Shown here: one piece after another, positions 25,007 through 32,728 of the stretch | How the letters are laid out: each line of letters begins with the position of its first letter | How positions within the stretch are numbered: position 1 is the first letter of the stretch | Assembly (NCBI RefSeq): GCF_009497895.1 | Contig: NZ_CP033116.1 | Span: forward strand, 3,410,001 to 3,474,000 | Direction: 5' to 3' | Origin: Halopseudomonas pelagia | GTDB taxonomy: Bacteria; Pseudomonadota; Gammaproteobacteria; Pseudomonadales; Pseudomonadaceae | DNA length: 64,000 nucleotides | Notes under the pieces: generated by a model | Seen by the model: only the letters and a program-made list of their open reading frames with translations | The model's database searches: none | Told to the model about the DNA's origin: nothing | Position numbers and translations under genes: made by a program

Positions 25007-25861
25007 CTACTCCGGCTTCACAAACAACAACGTCATCCGGTCACTTTCACCGATACCCATATACCGGGCGCGGTCTTCAGTGCCACCGCGCAAGGTCGGC
25101 GGCAGGCTCCAGACGCCGTGCGGGTGGTCGGCCAGGTCCTGGGGGTTCTGGTTAACCGGGCTGCGGGAGACCAGTTCGAAGCCAGCTTCCAGCGCCAGAT
25201 CAACAATCAGTTGTTCATCGACATAGCCGGTTTTGACCATCTCCTCCAGCGACGTCCCAGGCCGCGCGCGATGCTCTACCAGGCCGAGCATGCCGCCGGG
25301 TTTGAGTACTGCGTACATCTTGGCAAACACTACCTTGGTTTCATCCATTCCATCCGCCAGCCAATTGTGCACATTGCGGAAGGTCACCACTCGGTCGGCC
25401 GAGTTGGCTGCAGTGATAGGTTGTTCCGGGTCGTAGTTGAGGGTGGCCATCTCGACGCGGTCATAGACGTTGGCGCGGCTTTGCAGCTTGCGCTCATAGT
25501 CGCTGCGGGATTTGGCGAAGTAATCGGGACCGCCTTCCGGATCGAAATGGGCGGCGATCAGCTTGCCGTCCTCGCGCAGCAACGGGGCGAGAATTTCGGT
25601 GTACCAACCCGCGCCAGGCCAGATCTCAACGACCGTCTGGTCCGGTGCCAATGCAAAGAAACTGAGCGTTTGCGCCGGGTTACGATGGGCGTCGCGCATG
25701 ATACTGGAGATGGTCCGCGACGAACTGGCGACTGCCTGGCGGATGACGTCCTGCTCTTCATACTCAAGTACCGGCGGTGCGGTCTCCGAGTCGGGCGCAA
25801 CCTGCGCATGGGCTGCACAGGCCGCAGCCAGGCAGGCAACTCCAATCAACAAAGGGCGCAT
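25007..25861 (-). CDS. Exported methyltransferase-fold protein (COG4798-like)
   Basis: A 284-residue protein with a clear signal peptide (MRPLLIGVACLAAACAAHAQ, cleavage after AHA) before a class I SAM methyltransferase fold. The motif I equivalent reads VVEIWPGAGWYTEIL, followed by IAAHFDPEGG and, later, VVTFRNVHNW. This matches predicted methyltransferases that many proteobacteria export. SAM is not expected in the periplasm, so the activity in place is an open question. It is divergent from the arsS-like gene with 148 bases between them, so co-regulation is possible. It is not an ArsM homologue: the conserved cysteines of arsenite methyltransferases are absent. Confidence 0.82.
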   Translation of the reverse strand: MRPLLIGVACLAAACAAHAQVAPDSETAPPVLEYEEQDVIRQAVASSSRTISSIMRDAHRNPAQTLSFFALAPDQTVVEIWPGAGWYTEILAPLLREDGKLIAAHFDPEGGPDYFAKSRSDYERKLQSRANVYDRVEMATLNYDPEQPITAANSADRVVTFRNVHNWLADGMDETKVVFAKMYAVLKPGGMLGLVEHRARPGTSLEEMVKTGYVDEQLIVDLALEAGFELVSRSPVNQNPQDLADHPHGVWSLPPTLRGGTEDRARYMGIGESDRMTLLFVKPE

Positions 25862-26009
25862 GGCCTCTCCTCATGTTGGTAGAAATCTGACATTACCCTA
25901 ACAGTTGGATACATAAGGGTCATGTTCTTGATGGGTTTTTTCTCGGCGAACTGTAACAATCAACCTTTGCCTGACTCAAATCAGCAAATAGCCAGAGAGG
26001 ACGCCTACT

Positions 26010-26972
26010 GTGCGCGATACCCTACCCCTGCTGGACAATCTGTCGTTCCCTGCCATTGCACGCAGCGGGCTGCAAACCCTGCAGGTCAACCTTACCTATA
26101 CCTGCAATCAACGCTGCCTGCATTGCCATGTGAATGCCGGGCCTACGCGCACCGAAGCAATGAGCGATGCAGTATTGGCCACTCTGTATGACGTTATTGA
26201 TGCTCATTCGGTTCAAATACTGGACCTGACCGGTGGTGCACCGGAAATGCATCCGCGCTTTCGCGAGATCGTCATGCACGCCAGAGAGCAGGGATTGGAG
26301 GTGATCGACCGCTGCAATCTGACCATTCTCAGCGAACCGGGTTATGAAGGTCTAGCCGAGTTTTTGGCAGAGCAGCGGGTGCATGTGTCGGCGTCCCTGC
26401 CCTGTTACTCACGCGACAATGTCGACAAACAACGCGGCGATGGCGTGTTTGTGCGCAGCATTCAAGGCCTGCAGATGCTCAACGAATTGGGCTATGGCCA
26501 ACCTGACTCAGAGCTTGAGCTGAATCTGGTCTACAACCCCCAGGGCCCCAACCTGCCTCCACCCCAGGCCGCTTTGCAGGCAGATTACAAGAGCCACCTG
26601 GCGGAAGACTTCGGCATCGTCTTCAATCAATTGCACACCATTACCAACCAACCGATTGCGCGCTTCGGCAGCACTTTGGTGAGCAAGGGTCAGTTCAACG
26701 ATTATATGGCGCTGCTGAGGGACAGTTTCAGCGAAGCCAACATGGCGGGCTTGATGTGTCGCAGCATGGTCAGCGTCGATTGGCAGGGCTATCTGTATGA
26801 CTGCGACTTCAACCAGATGCTGGACCTGCCGATGAGCGTGCTGGCCAAGGATCGCAGCCATCTGCGGGATTTGCTCGGCGCGGACCTGGAAAACAACCCG
26901 ATTGTGACCCGGGATCATTGTTTTGCCTGTACTGCGGGCCAGGGATCGAGTTGCGGTGGGGCTTTGGGCTGA
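26010..26972 (+). CDS. arsS: Radical SAM/Cys-rich protein, ArsS-like (arsenosugar-type)
   Basis: A 320-residue radical SAM enzyme with the iron-sulfur motif CNQRCLHC (Cys32, 36, 39), the glycine-rich LDLTGGAPEMH segment and the DUF3641-type C-terminal domain with further cysteines, ending HCFACTAGQGSSCGGAL. In some bacteria this family carries selenocysteine in the C-terminal motif; here it is all cysteine. Cyanobacterial ArsS is linked to arsenosugar synthesis from methylated arsenic, but the substrate in this locus is unproven. The start is a GTG at 26010, supported by AGAGAGGA 7 bases upstream. It heads a same-strand run with the symporter and phosphoesterase-like genes. Confidence 0.88.
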   Translation: MRDTLPLLDNLSFPAIARSGLQTLQVNLTYTCNQRCLHCHVNAGPTRTEAMSDAVLATLYDVIDAHSVQILDLTGGAPEMHPRFREIVMHAREQGLEVIDRCNLTILSEPGYEGLAEFLAEQRVHVSASLPCYSRDNVDKQRGDGVFVRSIQGLQMLNELGYGQPDSELELNLVYNPQGPNLPPPQAALQADYKSHLAEDFGIVFNQLHTITNQPIARFGSTLVSKGQFNDYMALLRDSFSEANMAGLMCRSMVSVDWQGYLYDCDFNQMLDLPMSVLAKDRSHLRDLLGADLENNPIVTRDHCFACTAGQGSSCGGALG

Positions 26973-26973
26973 A

Positions 26974-27058
26974 CCCCGTTCGCGGCCAGGCGGCCGCTCC
27001 CACCGAGCATGAGTTGAGCTTGACCACTGGTAGGAGCGACGGCCCCGTCGCGAAAGGG
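26974..27058. repeat. REP pair, RAYT-type
   Basis: Two opposed REP sequences (TTCGCGGCCAGGCGGCCGCTCC and, inverted, GTAGGAGCGACGGCCCCGTCGC) between the arsS-like and symporter genes. They belong to the same family as those flanking the RAYT gene at 53144. Confidence 0.8.
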
Positions 27059-27152
27059 TTTATCACTGAACGATCGAGCCCACTCGATTGCCAATAACGC
27101 AAAAAACGGCCAAAAGAAGTCGGTTTCAACAACTCATTCAGAAGAGATGGAC

Positions 27153-28550
27153 ATGCAAGTAACCAGTTGGATGGGCGCGTTTTTCTGGGGTTTCCTGGTG
27201 CTCTACGGCCTGATGATGTATTGCCTTTCACCGCGCACCGTCACGCTCGGCAGCTTCTTCCAGGGTGAAGACAGCCGAGGCCGCAAGGCTTCTCCGTTTC
27301 TACTGACCACGAGTATTTTCATCAGTTGGATCTTTGCCAAGTCGGTCACCAATGCGGCCAACCTGGGGGCGGAATATGGCCTGGTCGGCGGCCTGGCCTA
27401 TGCCACTTACTGGCTGTCTATTCCGCTCTGCGGCCTGGTTATCTACCGCCTGCGGCGGCGCTTCGGCGCGACCGGACTGGTGAGTTTTCTCACCTCGCAC
27501 TATGGCCGCGCCGCGGCGCTGGCCTTTTCTGCCGCTATTCTGATTCGTCTGTTCAACGAGGTGTGGAGCAATACCGCCGTGGTCGGTGGCTATTATGGCG
27601 ATACCGGCACCCCGGCCTTTATTGGTTCTGCGCTGCTGTTCACCGCCGTCACCCTCGCGTATAGCCTGCGCGGCGGGCTGCGTAGCTCGATTCTGACCGA
27701 TGCGGCGCAAGCGGCGATCTTTGTTATTGCGCTGGTCTGGGTGCTGGGCCTGGTCTTACCCCAGCATTCGCCGGCGGAGCTGATGAGCACCAGCCACTGG
27801 GCAATGGATGCCGGCGTGGACCTATTGCTGGTCGCCGCACTGCAGATGGTCAGCTACCCGTTTCACGATCCGGTACTGACCGATCGTGGCTTTATTACCG
27901 AGGAACGCAGCATGGTCAAGGCATTCACCTTGGCTGGCTTATTGGGCTTTGTGGCGATACTCGCGTTCAGCCTGATTGGTGTGCATGCCGATCTGGTGGG
28001 CGTCGGCGTATCGGGCAACGTCCCTGCCGCACTGGCAAAAACCCTGGGCATCGGCGCGTTGCTGGTGATGACCATTGTGATGATCTCCGCCGCGGGCTCG
28101 ACGCTGGATTCGACCTTTTCCAGCCTGGCCAAGCTGGTCGGCCGCGAACTGCCGGCCATGGCGGGAAAGGATCTGGGCAAAAAGGCCATTGGTATCGGCA
28201 TGGCGACCATGGTGATCTTCGCCCTGTTCGGCAATCTGCCCATGCTGGCGGGCACCGATATTCTCAAGGCGACGACCATCAGCGGCACCATGGTGATTGG
28301 TATAGCGCCTGTGTTCCTGCTGCACGGCCTGGTCACCCCTACCCGCCTGGGGTTTCATCTGAGCTTCTGGACCGGCCTGGCGCTAGGCATAGCGCTAACG
28401 CTGGGCTGGATACCGGCAAGCTGGGCTATCGGTGATGGCAAGTACGCCCTGCTATTGGGTACCAATCTGTATGGCCTGATGCTTTGCACCGCAGGTTACG
28501 TTGGCGCCGGACGGCTGAATCGGAGCGTGCCCCATGCAAGCAGGACGTAA
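27153..28550 (+). CDS. Sodium:solute symporter family protein
   Basis: A 465-residue inner-membrane transporter with about 12-13 hydrophobic segments, of the SSS (LeuT-fold) type; SLRGGLRSSILTDAAQ matches the conserved 'GG..a...tD..Q' signature of the family, and SAAGSTLDSTFSSLAK the sodium-site region. Several same-strand neighbours belong to 'rSAM/selenodomain-associated' families, so its substrate is probably tied to the product of the radical SAM protein. I used the ATG at 27153, which has AGAAGAG at a proper 6-base spacing; an ATG at 27147 lies within that sequence. It overlaps the following phosphoesterase-like gene by 17 bases. Confidence 0.85.
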   Translation: MQVTSWMGAFFWGFLVLYGLMMYCLSPRTVTLGSFFQGEDSRGRKASPFLLTTSIFISWIFAKSVTNAANLGAEYGLVGGLAYATYWLSIPLCGLVIYRLRRRFGATGLVSFLTSHYGRAAALAFSAAILIRLFNEVWSNTAVVGGYYGDTGTPAFIGSALLFTAVTLAYSLRGGLRSSILTDAAQAAIFVIALVWVLGLVLPQHSPAELMSTSHWAMDAGVDLLLVAALQMVSYPFHDPVLTDRGFITEERSMVKAFTLAGLLGFVAILAFSLIGVHADLVGVGVSGNVPAALAKTLGIGALLVMTIVMISAAGSTLDSTFSSLAKLVGRELPAMAGKDLGKKAIGIGMATMVIFALFGNLPMLAGTDILKATTISGTMVIGIAPVFLLHGLVTPTRLGFHLSFWTGLALGIALTLGWIPASWAIGDGKYALLLGTNLYGLMLCTAGYVGAGRLNRSVPHASRT

Positions 28551-29496
28551 TTGCCCACTGGATTATCGGCTGCCCGCTGACAGCTTTGCCGGCGAGCCGT
28601 TGTTCGACTGCCAGACGCTCTATGTGGTGGGCGGCCTTTACGGCAATTGCCAGGCGCTGCACGCGCTGGAAAAGCGCTTGGCCGCCGAGCCTGGTGCCAG
28701 AGCCGTATTCAATGGCGATGCGCACTGGTTCGACCTGGACCCAGACGTATTTGCCGATATCGAAGCGCGCTTGGCAGCGCATACCTTGTTGCGCGGCAAT
28801 GTTGAGACTGAACTCGGTCGCCCAGGCAATGACGATGCCGGTTGCGGCTGCGCCTACCCGGACAGCGTTGACGATCAAACGGTGGCGCGCTCCAATCAGA
28901 TCCATGCCCGGCTAACCGGTACCGCAGCGCAATTACCTGGAATGGCTGCACAGTTGGCTGACCGACCTGCAACTGCGCTGGTCAGCGTTGCCGGGCGCCG
29001 CATAGCTATTACCCACGGCGATGAGGAGTCGCTGGCAGGCTGGCAATGTGCGCGGACTGCACTGGCCACTGCTGCGCGGCAACAGGCGTTGCAAGCGTGG
29101 ATGGCGGCCAACCGCCTGAGCGTATTGGCTACCAGCCACACCTGCGCGGCTGCGGCTTTGTGCAAACCAGGCTTTGCAGTGATCAACAATGGCGCCGCCG
29201 GCATGCCGAACTTCAATAACGGCCGCTATGGGCTGGTAACGCGCATCGCCACGCAGGCTCACCCCTCGGCGTTATATCGTGCGGAGCTGGACGGATTGGT
29301 AATCGAAGCGGTGCCGCTGAACTATAACCACGCGCAGTTTATTGGCGAATTCGACCGCCAATGGCCTGCCGATAGCCCGGCCGCCCTTTCTTACCGAGAG
29401 CGAGTAATGCGCGGTGGTGAAGACGCGCCTCAGGCAGCGCTGCTGGGCGGCTTTGCTTTGGCGCAAACCTTGTGCGCGATGGGCGCTATTGATTGA
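28534..29496 (+). CDS. Metallophosphoesterase-like protein with altered metal motifs
   Basis: A 320-residue protein with the block order of calcineurin-like phosphoesterases: VVGGLYGNCQAL (where GDxHG is usual), FNGDAHWFD, LLRGNVE, ITHGDEES and SHTCAAAA. The first metal motif lacks the expected Asp-x-His (GGLYGN), so the metal site may be incomplete or different, while the GD, GN and GD/GH-like blocks remain. It overlaps the symporter gene and ends 11 bases inside the convergent OhrR-like gene. Association with the radical SAM cluster suggests a hydrolytic step on its product, but that is inference. Confidence 0.75.
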   Translation: MQAGRNCPLDYRLPADSFAGEPLFDCQTLYVVGGLYGNCQALHALEKRLAAEPGARAVFNGDAHWFDLDPDVFADIEARLAAHTLLRGNVETELGRPGNDDAGCGCAYPDSVDDQTVARSNQIHARLTGTAAQLPGMAAQLADRPATALVSVAGRRIAITHGDEESLAGWQCARTALATAARQQALQAWMAANRLSVLATSHTCAAAALCKPGFAVINNGAAGMPNFNNGRYGLVTRIATQAHPSALYRAELDGLVIEAVPLNYNHAQFIGEFDRQWPADSPAALSYRERVMRGGEDAPQAALLGGFALAQTLCAMGAID

Positions 29497-29983
29497 TGCT
29501 GTCAGAGCTGGGCGCCTGACGCAGAACATCCTGATAGATCTGCTCAGCCGCGACTTTTAAAGCCTGGGCTTGTTCGAGTGTAAGGCTGGTCATGCAGAAC
29601 AGCTTCAGCGGAATATCGCTGGCTTTTTCACGCAGCGAATGGCCGGCGACGGACAGATCGATCAGCCACTGGCGTTCATCCTCGACGCCCTTGCGGCGGA
29701 GGACCAGCTCCTTTTGCTCAAGGCGCTTGAGTATGGGTGTAAGGGTGCCTGAGTCCAGGCGGGTGTCCTCGACTAGTTGCTTGATGGGCACACCGTCATG
29801 CTCCCAGAGCGCCAGCATCACCAGGTATTGCGGATAGGTCAGACCCAGCGGCTCAAGTAACGGCCGATAAGCACGCACCATCGCGTTGCTGGCACTGTAT
29901 AACGAGTGGCAGAGCTGGTTACGCAGCAACAGCTGCATGCTGGGATCAGTAGCGGTTGAAAGCGACAAAGGGGGCTGGGACAT
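29486..29983 (-). CDS. MarR-family regulator, OhrR-like
   Basis: A winged-helix regulator of 165 residues from the ATG at 29983 (a TTG 15 bases upstream is an alternative). The segment NQLCHSLYSASNAMVRAYRP contains the N-terminal cysteine that OhrR proteins use to sense organic peroxides, and LTYPQYLVMLALWEHDG and DSGTLTPILKRLEQK are the OhrR-type dimer and DNA-binding parts. Oxidation of that cysteine would release it from DNA. Two 18-base operators with the same core lie at 30012 and 30056, upstream of its own gene and around the promoter of the divergent genes. There is no ohr gene next to it, which is unusual. Confidence 0.9.
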   Translation of the reverse strand: MSQPPLSLSTATDPSMQLLLRNQLCHSLYSASNAMVRAYRPLLEPLGLTYPQYLVMLALWEHDGVPIKQLVEDTRLDSGTLTPILKRLEQKELVLRRKGVEDERQWLIDLSVAGHSLREKASDIPLKLFCMTSLTLEQAQALKVAAEQIYQDVLRQAPSSDSINQ

Positions 29984-30011
29984 AACCGTACTCGGCAAAT
30001 CAGTGGAGGTT

Positions 30012-30073
30012 TATTTTGCGCACAAGGTATTGACCCGTCAAGCGGTCACACCTACTATCTTGCGCACAAGATA
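30012..30073 (+). promoter_or_regulatory. Promoter with twin OhrR-like operators
   Basis: TATTTTG-CGCA-CAAGGTA (30012-30029) and TATCTTG-CGCA-CAAGATA (30056-30073) are inverted repeats with an identical CGCA centre; the second has perfect 7-base arms. Their centres are 44 bases apart, about four helical turns. Between them lies a near-consensus sigma-70 promoter, TTGACC (30030-30035), 17 bases, TACTAT (30053-30058), reading towards the DUF1499 gene. One operator touches the -35, the other covers the -10 and start point, so binding should repress. The same sites could autoregulate the divergent OhrR-like gene. Confidence 0.8.
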
Positions 30074-30107
30074 TTCCCCATTACTACTGCATCAAGGAAG
30101 TCGCACC

Positions 30108-30554
30108 ATGAAAACCATATTTATCGTCATTGTTGCGCTGGTGATCGCCGGTTTTGCCTTTATTTATTGGCAGAACAGCCAAATTCCCGAGCTGGGTCAT
30201 CAGGCTGGCCAACTTACGCCGTTGAGCGACAAGCCCAATGGGGTTTCAACCCAAACGGCCGATCCGGCAAAGCTGGTGATGCCCTGGCAGTTCAAAGCGG
30301 ACCAGGCCACGACCCTGAGTGCGATCAAGGATGCGGTAGCAGCCTATGGCGGCGCCGAGCTGGTAAGCGAAGACGCGGACTACCTGCGCTATGTATTCGT
30401 TACCGAGAAAATGCGCTTTCGCGACGATGCCGAGTTCTATCTGGATGCACAGACAAAAGAGGTGCATTTCCGTTCGGCCAGCCGCGCCGGCAAATCGGAC
30501 CTGGGTCTGAATCGCAAGCGTTACGAGCGCCTGACCGAGCTGTATAACCGCTGA
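30108..30554 (+). CDS. DUF1499 family protein
   Basis: A 148-residue protein with one N-terminal membrane anchor (MKTIFIVIVALVIAGFAFIYW) and a soluble domain exposed to the periplasm. NGVSTQTAD near the start of the domain and the end RSASRAGKSDLGLNRKRYE are the DUF1499 hallmarks (Cys/Val-S...; SRvGysDlGvNrkRie). Function unknown for the family. AAGGAA precedes the ATG at a normal distance. It is the first gene behind the twin OhrR-like operators, 26 bases ahead of the TVP38-flavoprotein gene, so it is probably induced with it under peroxide or electrophile stress. This regulation is inferred. Confidence 0.85.
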   Translation: MKTIFIVIVALVIAGFAFIYWQNSQIPELGHQAGQLTPLSDKPNGVSTQTADPAKLVMPWQFKADQATTLSAIKDAVAAYGGAELVSEDADYLRYVFVTEKMRFRDDAEFYLDAQTKEVHFRSASRAGKSDLGLNRKRYERLTELYNR

Positions 30555-30580
30555 GACCCGACACTGGAGTACCTGGCACC

Positions 30581-32728
30581 ATGAAAGCCGGAAAAATCAT
30601 CGTTGTTCTGCTGATCGCTGCGCTGGTAGCGAGCTTCTTTGTGTTCGACCTTAACCAGTACTTCAGTCTGGAATGGTTGAAGAGCCAGCAGGAAAACCTC
30701 AATGTCCAGGTAGCGGCTAACCCTTATCTGGCGGCGGCGATTTTCTTCGGCGTTTATGTGGTGGTAACGGCTCTGTCGTTACCCGGTGCAGCACTGATGA
30801 CGCTGGTAGGTGGTGCGCTGTTCGGCCTGGGTTGGGGCTTGCTGCTGGTGTCCTTCGCTTCGGTCACGGGCGCCACGGTGGCGATGATCATCAGCCGCTT
30901 TCTGTTGCAAAGCTGGGTGCAGAAACGATTCGGCAAACGCCTGAAGGCGATCAACCAGGGCGTGGACAGCGAAGGCGCGTTCTACCTGTTCGCTCTGCGC
31001 CTGGTGCCGGTATTCCCGTTTTTCCTGATTAACCTGGCGATGGGTCTGACGCGGTTGAAGGTCACCACTTTCTGGTGGGTCAGCCAGATCGGTATGCTGC
31101 CGGGTACTCTGGTATATGTGAATGCGGGGCGGGAACTGGGCCAACTTGATTCGTTAGGCGGCATTCTCTCTCCAGGCCTGATTGGCGCTTTCGTGTTGCT
31201 TGGTGTATTCCCGTTGATCGCGCGCAAGATCCTCGATGTGGTCAAGGCTCGGCGGGTTTACAAAGGCTGGAACAAACCGGAGAGCTTTGATCGCAATCTG
31301 GTGGTGATCGGCGCCGGCAGCGGCGGACTGGTCAGCGCTTATATCGCCGCCGCGGTAAAAGCCAATGTCACGCTGATCGAGAAGCACGCGATGGGCGGCG
31401 ACTGCCTGAACACCGGCTGCGTGCCCTCAAAGGCACTGATTCGCTCGGCCAAACTGGCGGCAGAGGTCAATAAGGCGCATGAGCTGGGGTTCAATACCGC
31501 CAGCGCCGAGGTCAACTTTGCGCGGGTGATGGATCGTATCCAGCGGGTGATTAGTGATATTGAGCCGCATGATTCGGTCGAGCGCTACACCGAGCTGGGT
31601 GTGGAAGTGATCCAGGGCGAAGCGCGCATTACCAGCCCATGGCAAATCGAGGTCAATGGCCGGGCGCTGACCACGCGCAATATCATTATTGCTGCTGGCG
31701 CCAAGCCGCTGATGCCGAACATCCCCGGGCTGGATCAGGTCACCGCTTACAATTCCGACACTTTATGGAGCCTGCGTGAGCAACCCAAGCGTTTGCTGGT
31801 ACTGGGCGGCGGGCCTATCGGTTGTGAGCTGGCTCAAGCTTTCCAGAGACTGGGCAGCCAGGTTACTCAGGTGGAGATGAGCTCTCGACTGCTGGCCCGG
31901 GAAGATAGCGATGCCAGCGATATCGTCATGCAGCATCTGCGCAGCGAAGGGGTGGATCTGCGCCTGCGGCATCAGGCCGAACGTTTCGAGATACTCGAAG
32001 ACGGCCAGCAGCAGTTGATTGCCAAGCAGCTGGACGATGACGAATACACGGTTATCCCGTTCGACGCCGTGCTGGTAGCGGTGGGGCGTAAACCCAACAC
32101 CACCGGCTACGGCGCCGAAGAGCTTGAACTGACGCTGCGTGACAACGGTACGCTGCAGACCAATGAATATCTGGCGACGCGCTTCCCGAATATTTACGCC
32201 GTCGGCGATGTTACCGGCCCTTACCAGTTCACCCATGTGTCCGCTCACCAAGCCTGGTATGCGGCGGTCAACGCCCTGTTCGGTACCTTCAAACGCTTCA
32301 AGGTTGATTACCGGGTGATTCCGCGCGTGACCTTTACCGATCCTGAAGTCGCCAGCGTCGGACTCACCGAAGCAGAGGCGCGCGCGGAGGAAATCGATTT
32401 TGAAGTGACCCGCTATGGCATCGACGATCTGGATCGGGCTATTGCCGACCAGGCGGCGGTGGGCTTCGTCAAAGTGCTGACCGTACCTGGCAAGGACCGC
32501 ATTATCGGCGTGACCATTGTTGGCCAGCATGCCGGCGAGCTGTTGGCCGAGTACGTGCTGGCGATGAAGCACAACCTGGGGTTGAACAAGATTCTGGGCA
32601 CCATCCATAGTTACCCGACCATGGCCGAAGCCAACAAATATGCAGCCGGCGAATGGAAGCGTGCGCATGCTCCGGCTGGCGTATTGCGTTGGGTTGAACG
32701 CCTGCACCGTTGGCGGCTGGGCCGCTGA
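30581..32728 (+). CDS. TVP38/DedA-like membrane domain fused to a pyridine nucleotide-disulfide oxidoreductase
   Basis: A 715-residue two-part protein. Residues 1-225 are hydrophobic and match the TVP38/TMEM64 (VTT) family, with LPGAALMTLVGGALFG and FPFFLINLAMGLT. From residue 238 a class I flavoprotein follows: FAD motif VVIGAGSGGL, redox pair C275xxxxC280 (MGGDCLNTGCVPSK), NAD motif LVLGGGPIGCELA, the FAD-binding YAVGDVTG and the C-terminal catalytic HSYPTMAE. It resembles mercuric reductases but lacks their C-terminal vicinal cysteines and the N-terminal heavy-metal domain, so a mercury role is unlikely. It is followed without a gap by the glycosyltransferase gene. Confidence 0.88.
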   Translation: MKAGKIIVVLLIAALVASFFVFDLNQYFSLEWLKSQQENLNVQVAANPYLAAAIFFGVYVVVTALSLPGAALMTLVGGALFGLGWGLLLVSFASVTGATVAMIISRFLLQSWVQKRFGKRLKAINQGVDSEGAFYLFALRLVPVFPFFLINLAMGLTRLKVTTFWWVSQIGMLPGTLVYVNAGRELGQLDSLGGILSPGLIGAFVLLGVFPLIARKILDVVKARRVYKGWNKPESFDRNLVVIGAGSGGLVSAYIAAAVKANVTLIEKHAMGGDCLNTGCVPSKALIRSAKLAAEVNKAHELGFNTASAEVNFARVMDRIQRVISDIEPHDSVERYTELGVEVIQGEARITSPWQIEVNGRALTTRNIIIAAGAKPLMPNIPGLDQVTAYNSDTLWSLREQPKRLLVLGGGPIGCELAQAFQRLGSQVTQVEMSSRLLAREDSDASDIVMQHLRSEGVDLRLRHQAERFEILEDGQQQLIAKQLDDDEYTVIPFDAVLVAVGRKPNTTGYGAEELELTLRDNGTLQTNEYLATRFPNIYAVGDVTGPYQFTHVSAHQAWYAAVNALFGTFKRFKVDYRVIPRVTFTDPEVASVGLTEAEARAEEIDFEVTRYGIDDLDRAIADQAAVGFVKVLTVPGKDRIIGVTIVGQHAGELLAEYVLAMKHNLGLNKILGTIHSYPTMAEANKYAAGEWKRAHAPAGVLRWVERLHRWRLGR

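Noticed and set aside
25007..25861. ArsM-type arsenite methyltransferase completing the arsenosugar cluster
   Set aside because: It has a signal peptide, belongs to a different methyltransferase group and lacks the arsenic-binding cysteines.
30581..32728. Mercuric reductase merA
   Set aside because: The C-terminal cysteine pair and the heavy-metal domain are missing, and there is a TVP38 membrane domain and no mer operon.
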